From the NCBI GenBank assembly GCA_017470995.1, contig JAFUXI010000034.1, forward strand, positions 31,479-95,478: 64,000 bases of DNA, given 5' to 3'. This DNA is from Spirochaetales bacterium. GTDB lineage: Bacteria; Spirochaetota; Spirochaetia; Sphaerochaetales; Sphaerochaetaceae. Both the position numbers and the translations under genes were made by a program. Shown here one piece after another: positions 50,813-61,400 of this stretch; within the stretch, counting starts at the first letter, position 1; the number at the start of each line of letters is the position of its first letter. The notes below the pieces were generated by a model. It did no database searches and was not told where the DNA came from. It was given only the letters and a program-made list of their open reading frames with translations.

Positions 50813-52336
50813 ATGAAAAAAACAGCAATGGTTTTGATTGTTCTGGCATTTCTGGTCGGAACGCTATTTGCAAACGGGTCTCCTGAAGAGCAGATGTTCT
50901 TCAACAACCTCATGAACAACTCTCAGGGTGCCACTTATTCATCGGGGACAACCACAAACAGAACCTCCACAAAGGGTTCGGAAATCATTTCCCGCGATAT
51001 GGCCACTCTCGAGAGGCTTTATCAGTATGTTGACAAGAACTTCCTGTATGAGATCGACTATGATGCCGTCTATGAGGCCATGGCCACTGCGCTTTTCGAT
51101 GCTTTGGAAGACAAGTACACGTACTATGTCAAGGCAGAGGAATCCGGAGACTATGAGGAAGAGGTTTCGGGAGTCTATGGCGGACTTGGAATCTATTTTT
51201 CAAAGACGTACGTCGATTATCAGGACGTCGAAGATGAAAGCACTCTCTATGCGATAATCACTCAGGTATTCCCGAACACACCCAGCGCCAAGGCAGGGCT
51301 GAAGGCCGGGGACTACATCCTCGAGATAGGTGGAGAATCCGTGGTCGAGATGGAAGCCACAGAGTGTGCAAAGCGCATGAAAGGCGAGCCGGGAACCTCC
51401 GTTGATCTGACAATCAGGAGGGGGGACAGCGTATTCACAATCCCCATCACCAGGGCGATAATCGTTGTTCCGACGGTTGAATATGAAATGATAGAGGGTA
51501 CGCACACTGCATATCTGAGGATTCTGGAATTCTCGACAAGCACCTATAGGGCGATTGCCGAAGCCTTGTCGGACCTCTCCAGCCAGGGAATGGAGAAACT
51601 GATCATCGACCTCAGGGACAATCCCGGAGGAGATGTTGATGTTACCCTGGCAATTGCGGACATGTTCATCAGCGATTCCAAGCTTCTTTCCATTTCCTAT
51701 AAGGACCCGTCAAAGAACATCACCTATGCTGCAACGGATTCCGTGACGGTCTCTCCGTCTACGGAAGTTGCAATCCTGGTCAACGGAGGAACCGCAAGTT
51801 CCGCCGAGATCTTCTCCAGCGCGATGAAGGACAACGAAAGGGCTGTTCTGTTCGGTTCGACGACCTACGGCAAGGGCGTGATGCAGGTGATTTCCTCCTT
51901 CGGCGACGGCTATACCTCAATCACAACGGCAAGCTTCGTCGGGCCTGCAGGAAAGACAATCCACGGAGAGGGTGTGGAACCGGATGTTGTCATCGATGAG
52001 ATTGTCGTAGAGGAAGAGGAAATAGAGGCATACACGGAGCTTCTGAACAGCAAGGCCGCAGAGAAATTCGTTGACCAGAATCCGGAATTCACGGACGAGA
52101 ACGTACGGAAATTCGCACAGGAGCAGGCCGATACGGGACTGAGGGAAAGTGTTCTTCTTCTGGTTGCCCGCAATGAGTATCTCTCCAGAATGGACTATGA
52201 CGACAGACCTCTTGCGGATATCGTCTATGACGACTGCTGCAAGGCAGCGTTCGAGTATCTGCAGAGCTATGAGATCGACTACGATGCAAACTTCAAGCCG
52301 GCGACAGATACATCGGTGAGAGTAGTGAATTTCTAG
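50813..52336 (+). CDS. C-terminal processing peptidase (S41, PDZ)
   Basis: A 507-residue protein with a signal peptide (MKKTAMVLIV, cut after LFA). A helical N-part precedes a PDZ domain (about 125-220: GGLGIYF, PSAKAGLKAGDYIL, MKGEPGTSV) and an S41 protease core: LIIDLRDNPGG, nucleophile S329 in NGGTASSAEIF and K354 in TTYGKGVMQ, 25 residues apart as in CtpA. It acts in the periplasm on protein C-termini. ATG 50813 is the start of the signal peptide; earlier ATGs overlap lgt. Confidence 0.93.
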   Translation: MKKTAMVLIVLAFLVGTLFANGSPEEQMFFNNLMNNSQGATYSSGTTTNRTSTKGSEIISRDMATLERLYQYVDKNFLYEIDYDAVYEAMATALFDALEDKYTYYVKAEESGDYEEEVSGVYGGLGIYFSKTYVDYQDVEDESTLYAIITQVFPNTPSAKAGLKAGDYILEIGGESVVEMEATECAKRMKGEPGTSVDLTIRRGDSVFTIPITRAIIVVPTVEYEMIEGTHTAYLRILEFSTSTYRAIAEALSDLSSQGMEKLIIDLRDNPGGDVDVTLAIADMFISDSKLLSISYKDPSKNITYAATDSVTVSPSTEVAILVNGGTASSAEIFSSAMKDNERAVLFGSTTYGKGVMQVISSFGDGYTSITTASFVGPAGKTIHGEGVEPDVVIDEIVVEEEEIEAYTELLNSKAAEKFVDQNPEFTDENVRKFAQEQADTGLRESVLLLVARNEYLSRMDYDDRPLADIVYDDCCKAAFEYLQSYEIDYDANFKPATDTSVRVVNF

Positions 52337-52361
52337 TTTGTCCATCCCTTTTTCTAGTGTG

Positions 52362-52390
52362 GAACCTGCCTTCGGGCAGGTTCTTCCGTT
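52362..52390 (+). terminator. Terminator of the processing protease gene
   Basis: GAACCTGCC-TTCG-GGCAGGTTC forms a 9-bp stem with a stable tetraloop, 26 bases after the stop codon. The tail (TTCCGTT) is only moderately T-rich. Confidence 0.75.
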
Positions 52391-52684
52391 ATAAGAAAAT
52401 AAAGGGTCGAAACAGGGAAGGTGGGTATTTTTTACACACACTATTGCACAAGTTATGCACAACCCCTGTCAAAGGTACTTTTTATATTGACAGAAACGGC
52501 TTGAACGTAAGCTTCCTAGTTTGGTACTAATCATGTGAATAGTAGATTGTAATTGCTTTATATAAAACGATTTATGTAAATTTGTATTTTTTTGTACCTG
52601 TTAAAAAGTTATATAAGAATTATTGCCGTTGTGCAGTTTCGGAAATACTAAAAAAAACTAAAAATACAGATAGTTATGCACAAG
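52391..52684. other. AT-rich gene-free stretch with DnaA-box-like sites
   Basis: No reading frame is convincing in this gap. It contains TTATGCACA at 52453-52461 and 52674-52682 and TATTGCACA at 52442-52450, all close to the DnaA box. A very AT-rich core lies at about 52520-52670, and there is an inverted CTGTCAA/TTGACAG pair at 52466-52492. The rsmE stop codon lies at its right edge. The origin proper is more likely at dnaA, 11 kb away. Confidence 0.5.
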
Positions 52685-53467
52685 TTATTGACAGCATGAT
52701 TCAAGGATTGTCTGAACTGCTCCGATTGCGTAAATCGATGCAGTTTCGCATCTTAGAATGTTTGTCTTGAGCGTTACGGCCTTGAATCCGCAATTGAGAA
52801 GAAGAGCGCATTCCTCCTCTTCCAAACCACCTTCCGGACCCACTATGATGGCGGTGATTCCATCAAAGCCCCTGAGGCATGAAAACAGGTCGCTCTGGTT
52901 TTCCGAAAGCCTGACCTGGTGCAGGACTATCCCGAGGTGTGCAAGACCTTCGGAGCGCTTTGAAAAGTCTGCCGGAATATCCTTGAACGGGAGAACTCCG
53001 TGTACTTTTGTGGGTACCACGGATCCGCTCTGCTGGATAGCTTCCGTAACGATGGCATCATAGCGTTCAAGGCGGGAGTTTTCCTTTCCTTCAAGATCTG
53101 CCACACAGTTTCTGCTTTTCACCAGAACGATATCCTGAACGCCGGCCTCGGTGGCTTTTTTTATTATTTCATCTGCCTTACGGCCCTTGGGAAGGCACTG
53201 ATAAAGGACTATGGGCTTAAGGGGGCGCATCTGCGGAAGCGCATCTGTTTTCTCTTCCAGCTTCTCCGAGGGAGAGACCGAGAGGATACAGCTTGCCTTT
53301 TCGATTTTCTCGATTCTGAGATTCCACAGTCCGCCGTCACGGTCACGACCCATCAGCTCCTGGCCCTTCTTGAGCCTGAGGGCCTTGATCAGGTAGTTGA
53401 AATCCTTTCCTGTCAGCTGAAGAGTTGAACTTCTGTCAAAAGTGGCGGGAAGTAGAAAAAGTCTCAT
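52685..53467 (-). CDS. rsmE: 16S rRNA m3U1498 methyltransferase
   Basis: From ATG 53467 the protein has 260 residues. N-terminal PUA-like part (MRLFLLPATF; KDFNYLIKALRLKKGQ), then the SPOUT knot with IVLYQCLPKGRKADEIIKKATE, IIVGPEGGLEEEE and the C-terminal LRCETASIYAIG. These are the RsmE signatures. An ATG six codons earlier is possible but gives an odd extension. The gene ends in the AT-rich box region. Confidence 0.94.
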   Translation of the reverse strand: MRLFLLPATFDRSSTLQLTGKDFNYLIKALRLKKGQELMGRDRDGGLWNLRIEKIEKASCILSVSPSEKLEEKTDALPQMRPLKPIVLYQCLPKGRKADEIIKKATEAGVQDIVLVKSRNCVADLEGKENSRLERYDAIVTEAIQQSGSVVPTKVHGVLPFKDIPADFSKRSEGLAHLGIVLHQVRLSENQSDLFSCLRGFDGITAIIVGPEGGLEEEECALLLNCGFKAVTLKTNILRCETASIYAIGAVQTILESCCQ

Positions 53468-53517
53468 GACAAGAGTATGAACCATATCGTATTGTTAAGT
53501 AAAGAGAGGTGTTTACC

Positions 53518-55182
53518 ATGCAGATTCCGCTTTCTGAATATCCCAGACCGCAGATGGTGAGGGACAGCTATCTATGCCTGAACGGCGTTTGGAACCTCAG
53601 GTTCCTGAGCGACGGAGACAAAGCCCAGACCCAGAGCATAGTGGTTCCATATTCTCCTGAGTCGGAATTCAGCGGCGTAGGAAGGACGTTGCAGGAATAC
53701 GAGACCATGCTTTACAGCAGGCATGTGGAGTTTCCGGACGTTGATTTCTCGCAGGACAGGTTGCTGCTTCATTTCGGGGCGGTGGACTACCGTGCAATCG
53801 TGTTCATAGACATGGAACAGGTTGCAGAGCATATAGGAGGATACCTTCCTTTCTCGGTGGAAGTTGACAAGGCCTCCTTCGATCTGGATGTAAGCGTCCA
53901 GGATCCCGGAGACAGCCGTGAGATATCCAGGGGAAAGCAGAGCTCCTCTCCCGGTGGAATCTGGTATCCAAAGACGAGCGGAATCTGGCAGACGGTCTGG
54001 ATGGAGAAGGTTCCCGGAACCTATATCCGGGAACTGAAGATCCTGCCGGATCTGCAGGGCTTCTGGATCACCGTCTGCATGAGCGATGAGTCTGTAGGAA
54101 AGGCAGTCCTTTCCATCGACGGAATAAGGCATGAGATAAAGACGAACGAGAAACAATATATAAAGATAGACAACCCGAGACTATGGTCTCCGGACGATCC
54201 GTACTTATATAACTTCGATATAAGCGCAGGAGTCGATACAGTACATTCATACGTGGGGCTGAGGACCTTTGGAATAGGTCTCGATAATAAAGGACATAAT
54301 GTCCTGCTTTTAAATGATAAGCCATTTTTCCATCATGGTCTTTTGGATCAGGGCTATTATAAGGGAGGATACTACACTCCGCAGGATGACAGGGATTTCA
54401 TCGAAGACATAAGCAGGATGAAGAAAATGGGCTTCAATACGCTTAGAAAGCATATCAAGGTCGAGCCCCTTCGATGGTACTACCACTGCGACCGTCTGGG
54501 CATGCTGGTCTGGCAGGATATGGTTTCCGGCGGAGGACGCTACAGGCTCTCCGTGATAAGTGCGCCGCTTGTGACGGGATCGTTTCTGAAAGACGACAGG
54601 TATGACAAATTCGCACGTGAGGACGCACACGAGAGAGATATCTGGGAAGAGGAGGCCTACGGGACGGTCAGGAACCTCTACAACTGCACATGCGTTGCGA
54701 TGTGGGTGCCTTTCAACGAGGGCTGGGGACAGTTCGATTCCAAGCGTATTACGGATAACATAAGAAAGATCGATGGAAGCCGCACCATCGACCATGCCTC
54801 GGGCTGGCATGATCAGAAGATAGGTGATTTCAGGAGCCTTCATGTCTACTTCAGACCTTATCGCTTCAAGCCCGATAAATTGGGAAGGCCGGTGATTCTC
54901 TCGGAGTTCGGCGGCTACGGCATGGAGATCGGACTGACGGAGAAGAGGGCTTTCACCTACAGGAAATACAGAAGCAGGGAAGACCTGACTGCTGCGATAG
55001 TGAAGCTCTATGAAACACAGATAATCCCGGCAAAGCAGAAAGGCCTTGCCGCAAGCATCTATACGCAGGTGTCTGATGTGGAACAGGAGGTCAACGGACT
55101 TCTGAGCTATGACAGAAAGACCGTGAAGGTCAATGCCGATGATCTTGCGCGGATGTCAGAAAGGCTTCTGAAGACCGAGTAA
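53518..55182 (+). CDS. Glycoside hydrolase family 2 enzyme, compact
   Basis: From ATG 53518 (GAGAGG upstream) the protein has 554 residues: an N-terminal jelly-roll sugar-binding domain (about 10-165), an Ig-like domain (170-260) and a TIM barrel (265-540). E401 in WVPFNEGWGQ is the acid/base and E463 in VILSEFGGYG the nucleophile. There is no signal peptide. It is shorter than E. coli LacZ and close to beta-glucuronidase-type GH2 enzymes; substrate is open. It meets the GT4 gene tail to tail with no gap. Confidence 0.9.
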   Translation: MQIPLSEYPRPQMVRDSYLCLNGVWNLRFLSDGDKAQTQSIVVPYSPESEFSGVGRTLQEYETMLYSRHVEFPDVDFSQDRLLLHFGAVDYRAIVFIDMEQVAEHIGGYLPFSVEVDKASFDLDVSVQDPGDSREISRGKQSSSPGGIWYPKTSGIWQTVWMEKVPGTYIRELKILPDLQGFWITVCMSDESVGKAVLSIDGIRHEIKTNEKQYIKIDNPRLWSPDDPYLYNFDISAGVDTVHSYVGLRTFGIGLDNKGHNVLLLNDKPFFHHGLLDQGYYKGGYYTPQDDRDFIEDISRMKKMGFNTLRKHIKVEPLRWYYHCDRLGMLVWQDMVSGGGRYRLSVISAPLVTGSFLKDDRYDKFAREDAHERDIWEEEAYGTVRNLYNCTCVAMWVPFNEGWGQFDSKRITDNIRKIDGSRTIDHASGWHDQKIGDFRSLHVYFRPYRFKPDKLGRPVILSEFGGYGMEIGLTEKRAFTYRKYRSREDLTAAIVKLYETQIIPAKQKGLAASIYTQVSDVEQEVNGLLSYDRKTVKVNADDLARMSERLLKTE

Positions 55183-56361
55183 TCAGAGACTCTTCCGGTA
55201 CTTGAGGTTGTTGCTTTCTATAAGTGCCTGATATCGGCCAAGAATGGTATCCATCAGCGGTCCGTCCCAAGGAATCGGTATGGTGTCGTAGGCTCTGTCT
55301 CCCATGGCCTTGCGCTTCTCCTGCGGAAGAGAGAGGAAGTCAGTTATTGCCTGAGCAACCGCAGGGCTCTCATCCTTGCTGATGATTCCGTTGTCGCCGG
55401 CAGTGATGACTTCCGCAGTACAGGAGCCTTCGGCTGCCAGGGACGGTGTTCTTTGGGCGGCAGCTTCTCGTACGACCATAGGAGCGTTGTCATAAATTGA
55501 CGGGAAAACAAAGAGATCTGCAATGGAATAGATGGCATCGAGGCTTTCTGTATCAGTCAGATGACCCGTGAATACCGCAACATCCGCTATATCCAGTTCT
55601 GATACCCGCTCCCTTATTGCCTGCTCATCCGGACCGCGGCCAGCCATCACCAGCTGGAATGCAGTACCCTGCTTCTTGAGTATGGAGCAGGCTTCCAGGA
55701 CTCTACCCAGGTTCTTCTTCCAGCTTATCTGCCCTACGAAGAGAAGCACGGGGACATCGCTTCTGATGCCGTACTTCTGCCTTACCTCGGGTACTCTTGC
55801 AACATTGAGGACCCTTCTGTTCGAGCCGTTTGGCATGACGATTATCTCGCCCTTGTAGCCGTACTCACGAAGGGTTTCCCCTGTGCCTTCGGATACGGCC
55901 CAGACCTCGTCGCATTTGGAGAAGAAGTCCGCCACGGCCTGTGAACCCACCTTTGCTATGGTCTTTACTCCTGTGAACTGAAGGATATCGTCATAGAATT
56001 TGGTGTGGAACGATCCGACAATAGGCAGGTGCCTTTTCTTTGCGAGGTTCAAGCCTGCGTTTCCGGCAAAGACCGGGCCGTGGACATGGATGATATCCAG
56101 GTCTATCTGCTTCATCCTTGCAATGAAGTGCGGGTCGAAACTGTCCAAGCCTATTCTCCAGGGAATCTTCTTCGAGAGTTCCACCGAGTTGAAGTCAACT
56201 ATCTCATAGGGCAGGCCGCCGCGATATCCGGTGTTGTACATCGGGGTAATGACATAAACTTCTTCTCCGCGCTTTGCCATTGTTTCCGCATAGGCTTTCA
56301 TGACGCGGCCGACCCCGTCGAAGACGGGAATGAAAGATTCGCCGAATTGTCCGATTTTCAT
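55183..56361 (-). CDS. GT4-family glycosyltransferase
   Basis: The 392-residue GT-B enzyme begins MKIGQFGESFIPVFDGVGRV, with IDLDIIHVHGP and SFHTKFYDDI in the acceptor half and LLFVGQISWKKNLGRVLEA and IYDNAPMVVREAAAQRTPS in the donor half. In the last the usual first Glu of the EX7E motif is Asp. By eye it is near diacylglycerol glucosyltransferases and mannosyltransferases that build glycolipids. The membrane-protein gene lies 12 bases upstream on the same strand, so lipid glycosylation is plausible. Confidence 0.85.
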   Translation of the reverse strand: MKIGQFGESFIPVFDGVGRVMKAYAETMAKRGEEVYVITPMYNTGYRGGLPYEIVDFNSVELSKKIPWRIGLDSFDPHFIARMKQIDLDIIHVHGPVFAGNAGLNLAKKRHLPIVGSFHTKFYDDILQFTGVKTIAKVGSQAVADFFSKCDEVWAVSEGTGETLREYGYKGEIIVMPNGSNRRVLNVARVPEVRQKYGIRSDVPVLLFVGQISWKKNLGRVLEACSILKKQGTAFQLVMAGRGPDEQAIRERVSELDIADVAVFTGHLTDTESLDAIYSIADLFVFPSIYDNAPMVVREAAAQRTPSLAAEGSCTAEVITAGDNGIISKDESPAVAQAITDFLSLPQEKRKAMGDRAYDTIPIPWDGPLMDTILGRYQALIESNNLKYRKSL

Positions 56362-56373
56362 GCAAATGCCTCG

Positions 56374-57114
56374 TTAGAGTATTACTGAATTCCTGAGGGT
56401 CACTATCATGGCAATGAAACCACCTATGAAGAAAAGGGTGGAACCCATGATGGTGAAGGTCAAAGTGTTCAATATGAATGAAAGGCTGTTGCCTACAATC
56501 ATCAGCAGGATTGCATAGTTTCTGAGTTTGCCTATGGCAGTAGGTTCCGAGAATGACAGGATCAGCTGCGTAATCAGGGCAACGCTGGAAAGAATGCATA
56601 GCAGCATGAGCGGGGCGGTCATCTGCCACACTCCGTCGATGTCCTGGGTCGTGGGCACCAGGATGGAGATGAACAGCACGGAAGCCGTTCCTAGCAGCAG
56701 AAAACGCGTTATGGTGCTGTGCTCGTTGTTCTGGTAATGGATTGCATAACCGATCAGCAGGAACATCAGCATGTACTGCGAGAACATCTGGAGCCTTACG
56801 CTTACCCGGGGCGGCAGGATGCTGAAGCCTGTCAGTTGCGTGAAGTAGGAAAGGACCCGCAGTTCAGCGACAGTCAGGAAAAACAGCGCCAGGATTATGA
56901 ATGCGTTTCCGGGATTTATGTTGGACACGCTTGATTTGTAATAGGCCACGGTAACCAGAAGAATCACAACCAGCCTTACAACCGCAGCGATGTACGGATA
57001 GCTGTTATCGACTTCCTCTATGATGACGATTCCGTATACGCATACTCCGATACTGACGGCAAAGCACAGTATCTGAAGAAGGAGTACAAAGACACGGAAG
57101 GCTTTGCTGTTCAT
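56374..57114 (-). CDS. Integral membrane protein of unknown function
   Basis: The 246-residue protein has about seven hydrophobic helices (from residue 8 to the end) with short loops and few charged residues. No family is recognised. Its start overlaps the stop of the symporter gene (57114), and the glycosyltransferase follows after 12 bases, so it is made with both. A 7TM layout alone does not say whether it is a transporter, sensor or enzyme. Confidence 0.6.
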   Translation of the reverse strand: MNSKAFRVFVLLLQILCFAVSIGVCVYGIVIIEEVDNSYPYIAAVVRLVVILLVTVAYYKSSVSNINPGNAFIILALFFLTVAELRVLSYFTQLTGFSILPPRVSVRLQMFSQYMLMFLLIGYAIHYQNNEHSTITRFLLLGTASVLFISILVPTTQDIDGVWQMTAPLMLLCILSSVALITQLILSFSEPTAIGKLRNYAILLMIVGNSLSFILNTLTFTIMGSTLFFIGGFIAMIVTLRNSVIL

Positions 57115-58379
57115 CAGACGGTGTCCTTATCCCTGATGTAGCAGTCTGCTTTAAGCTGGTATGCCGTGAAGCTGGTACCCAGACCGGAAAGAAGGACGTC
57201 GAAAGCAATTGCAAGTCCGTTGAGAAGCGGCAGCAGACCGAGGATGGCAAACGCTTCGCCCGAGACTTTCACATTCAGGATATCGAGGGCGAAGGCCGTG
57301 GCAAACAGGACTTCATATCCGGCATGCAGGCAGCTGATGAAGCTCACCAGGGTGCAGGCAAAAGCGGCCGTGATTGTCTGAACAAAGGTGGGCAGTGCCC
57401 CGCTGGATGCATAGATGAACGAACAGGTGCACAATGTGGAAACCAGAGCGGTTCCGCCCTTTGTGATTATGCTGTGGATCGGAAGAGCCGAGGAAACGAT
57501 GTTCTTCTGTATTCCGAGATTTATTCTGCAGTCGGTATACAGAGTGGGCTGGCTGAACAGGTAGTTGACCGAGAAGAATGCCGCGACACCGGAGGAGAAC
57601 AGCCTTCCGAGCTGTCTGTAGGGATTTCTCCTGAAGCCTGTGCAGATTCCGTAGATCAACGGGAGCACCAGGAAGATGCCGCCGAAACCTGCTATGCAGA
57701 GCAGGACGATGAACTTCCAGGAAACGAAAACCGTTCCGTCGGTCCAGAGTCTGTCGAACCATGTTCCTGCGATGAAGAAGATTCCGATCCACATGAACTG
57801 CGCAACCTTCTTTGCGACTCTGAACATGGCTTCGCTGAGGGAGTTGAGGACAATGTAAGCCGGCCTTACTACCTCTGTGGTGGGCCTGATGGCATAGCCG
57901 AAGATCAGGGCAATCAGGATGATGGGAAGAAGACAGTCGCTGGATTTGATGAAATTCAAAAAAGCATTGATCGACAGCGGATTGGCTGCATAGATCTTGT
58001 CCAGCGTGGAGTTTGCCAGTGCGTTGTACAGGGCGCTTGCCTGCTCAGCGGAAGCCGGCGTTGTCTTTGTTACCGGGAATGCCGCAGGGAAGATCCTGAA
58101 GAATACGGCAGCGACAACCGCCATGGCTGCAGCGGTGAAGATTGCCCAGAAAAAGGTTGAAAGAAGCATGAAGCTGCCCTGTCCCTTTTTTCTTGAAAGG
58201 GAAGCGGTTCCTGATGTCATCGAGAAGAACGCAAGCGGGAACACGAGGAAGATCCCGAGATTGAGAACCACGTTCGAAAGGATAGTCATGCAGGATATGA
58301 AGGCGGCACTGTTCCTGAGAGTCAGTTCAAATGCAAGTCCCATTGCGGCAGCAGCCAGATAAGTCAACCAAGTCTTCAT
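57114..58379 (-). CDS. Dicarboxylate/amino acid:cation symporter (DAACS/SDF family)
   Basis: The 421-residue protein has about eight or more membrane helices and segments that match the family: LNLGIFLVFPLAFFSM near 40, ALIFGYAIRPT near 165, and a C-terminal half with SSALPIHSIITKGGTALV and GLLPLLNGLAIAFDVLLSG, which correspond to the hairpin and helix 7-8 region of GltPh. Several binding-site residues differ from glutamate carriers, so the substrate is uncertain. Its expression is coupled to the membrane-protein gene by overlap. Confidence 0.8.
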   Translation of the reverse strand: MKTWLTYLAAAAMGLAFELTLRNSAAFISCMTILSNVVLNLGIFLVFPLAFFSMTSGTASLSRKKGQGSFMLLSTFFWAIFTAAAMAVVAAVFFRIFPAAFPVTKTTPASAEQASALYNALANSTLDKIYAANPLSINAFLNFIKSSDCLLPIILIALIFGYAIRPTTEVVRPAYIVLNSLSEAMFRVAKKVAQFMWIGIFFIAGTWFDRLWTDGTVFVSWKFIVLLCIAGFGGIFLVLPLIYGICTGFRRNPYRQLGRLFSSGVAAFFSVNYLFSQPTLYTDCRINLGIQKNIVSSALPIHSIITKGGTALVSTLCTCSFIYASSGALPTFVQTITAAFACTLVSFISCLHAGYEVLFATAFALDILNVKVSGEAFAILGLLPLLNGLAIAFDVLLSGLGTSFTAYQLKADCYIRDKDTV

Positions 58380-58424
58380 GGCGTAAATTATATTACTACC
58401 GAGAATATATGTCTAGTAATGGTT

Positions 58425-61400
58425 TTAGCAAATCAGGCCGTCAACCTTATAGTGAGCCTCTGCTCCCTTGCGCAGCCATCTGTCGATTTCCTTCCGGTAT
58501 TCCAGCTCGTCTTCGGATGTAAGATTGGCCTTGCTTCCGAGGGCTTTTGCAAAGCATGCAAGGTACATGCACTCCTGGAAGGCTTCACCGCGGAACCAGC
58601 GGATTCCCTGGTATTCGTTTCTGCCGATGAGATCCAGGAAGGTCTTGTCATCCAGAAGGACTCTGATATCCAGATCCTGTTTTGACGTAAGGATGGCACA
58701 TCTGGCCAGGATGGAGGCATCTGTCTCGAAGAAACGGTCAAGCTGCAGGTGCTGCACGACCTTCACTCCCTCTTCCAGAGTGGCAGTTGCCGACAGGAAC
58801 GGCAGTGTCAGGAATGCGGAAGCGAAAATCTTCGGCAGATCATAGCCGATAATCATGTTTGCATTGGCAAAGACCGGGAATCTGCATACATCCTCGAGCT
58901 TGTTGAGTACCTCCAGGATCATCTGAGGTTTCATGATGTGCAGGTTCAGACCTATCTTGGAGAACAGGGAATCGAATTCTTCCATGTAGGTGTAGCATGA
59001 GCCCAGGGTCTGCATCACATTGCGTCTGTTCAGGGCAGTACCCTTGCCTTCGAGGATGGCCTTGAGATCCTTGTAGAACTTCTGGCCTTTTACGGGTTCC
59101 ACTGCTTCGAAGAAGGGTCCGAGATACAGCACGCTGATCTCGTGGGCAAGGTCCTGGATGCCGTGGCCCTGATACTTTTCATAGAGCCTCTCATAGACGC
59201 CGTCGATATCCTCAACCTCATAGATGTTGGTAAAAACTTTGGTCTCATAGCCGTTAAAGGATACTCTCAGACCTTCTTCGAAGAGCTTTGAAGAGGGATA
59301 GAGATAGGTCTTTCCGTTGTTGAAGTTCCGGTATACCAGGAAGCGTCTTACGCCTCTGCGGAGCCTCAGGCTCTCTGCCAGGGAGACAGTCTCCAGATGC
59401 CTTTCTCCTCCGTCCTTGACCAGCTTGGGCGCCGAATGGTTGATCCAACCTTCCACACGCTCGTACTGGTTGTTGTAGAGCACCATGGTCATCTGGTTGT
59501 CGTCGCCGTTGGTGTAGGCGAACACGGATTCAAGGACGTTGCCGTAGCCGTCGTAGGCATCGAAGAGCTGGAAGTATCTGGATTCGGAGAAGAGCCAGCG
59601 CATCTTCAGCAGCGGGAATATCCTCCTCTTGTGCTCCTCGATCAGGCCCTCGTTGGGTCTCTCGTCCCAGTATGCCCTCTGGTACTCCATTCCGTACTTT
59701 TCCCTGAAGCCTTCGATCTGGCCGTGGCCGAACATCGGAAGACCGGGCAAGGTTGCAAGAAGGGTACATACGCCGAAGTACTTGTCTCCGTCCCCGAACT
59801 GGGCGATGGCGGTCTCTTCGTCCGGGTTGTTCATGAAGTTGACATAGCGCTTGAGGATGTCCGGATCGTATTCGAGAGTAGCCTTGATCATGTCTCGGTA
59901 CTTCTTGTTGTCCTGGTTCTTGAGCATGTGCATGAAGGCGCTGTTGTAGACCCTGTGCATCCCGAGGGTGCGCACGAAGTAGCTCTCCATCATCCAGAAG
60001 GCCTCTGCTAGAAGAAGAGTATCCGGAAGCTCGCTCTGAATCCTATCAACGACTTCGCGCCAGAATTCGTTGGGGATGCGGCGGTTGAACTCCTCCACGC
60101 TCATGCCGTAGGAGGTTCTTCCTGCAATATCTCCGCCCGTACCCGGCTTGGGATACCAGAGTCTCTGGATGTGTCTCTTCGCAAGCGTCATGGCAGCATC
60201 GAAGCGGATGACCGGGAAGTTTCTGGCAACGGCAAGAATCTGCTGAATGACAGCCTCTCTTGTCTGTGGGTTGAGAAAATCGAGCTGAGCTGTATCGTTC
60301 CAGGGCATTGTTGTGCCGTCATTGCCGTGGAAGATATAGGTGGTTGCACCGGTTCTGGTGTCTACGCGGCGGAAGGTTACGGCGGCATCGGTCCTGTTGT
60401 AGTAGTGGTCCTCGATGCGGATGTCGATGTCCGGGTCTTCGGAGAGATTCGGGCCGTTGTATGTGTATGAGGGGAACGGAGGATAACTCTGTTGGATGAA
60501 GTAGTCGCTGTGGTATTTCATCCAGTCGCTATCCAGTCCGGTATGGTTGGGAACCATGTCGCTTGCAAGGCGGATTCCACGGGACCACAGGCGGCCCTTG
60601 AGGTTGAACAGGGCTTCCCAACCGCCTATGCGGCTTGATATCTCATAGCCCTTGAGGGAGTAGGCCGAGGACTCGGCATCCGGGTTGCCGCAGAGGTTCT
60701 TGATCTTCTTGGATGCAGGGCTGCGCTCCCAAAGGCCGATGAGCCAGAGTGCGGTGAATCCCGAATCACGCAGATAATCCAGCTCCTCGTCGGGAATCTG
60801 GTCCAGACGGTGGATGTCGCGCTGGTACTTCTTGGACAGCTGGTCCAGCCAGACCAAGGTGCTCTTTGCCATCATTATGACGTTGGGCATCCAGTTGCGG
60901 TCTGGCGTGAAGGACTCGATGTCATCATCGCCGAGACTTGCGTAGTCGGGAATCTCCATCGGACCGGGGCCGCCCTGGAAATGAGGTTTGTCCTCCTCCT
61001 GCATGTAGTCGATGCTGCGCAGAAGAAGAGTTGCAAAACCCTCCGGGAGCAAGGTGTCCCAGTGCTCGATTATGTAAGCGATCTGTTTGGAAAGCGAGTC
61101 GGGATAGAGACGCGCAGGAAGCGTGAGGAAGGAGAACAGGTCGTCTTCCGTCGATTCTGCAAACGAAGTGCCCTTGAGGTAGCTTCCCATGATTGCCGTC
61201 AGGGCCTGTGTTCCGTTGGGGAACTTGAGCTTTTTCTGGTCCAGCATGTCGCCCGTGGCGGCTAGGAGGGCTGGGTTTGCCTGAAGGACCTGATGCACGA
61301 AGAATGCGCGGACGGTCTCTACCCCATGGATGAAGTGAAGATTGTCCAGACGAGTAGGGAACATCCTGTCATAGAAGGACAGCACCTGTTCGGTATCCTT

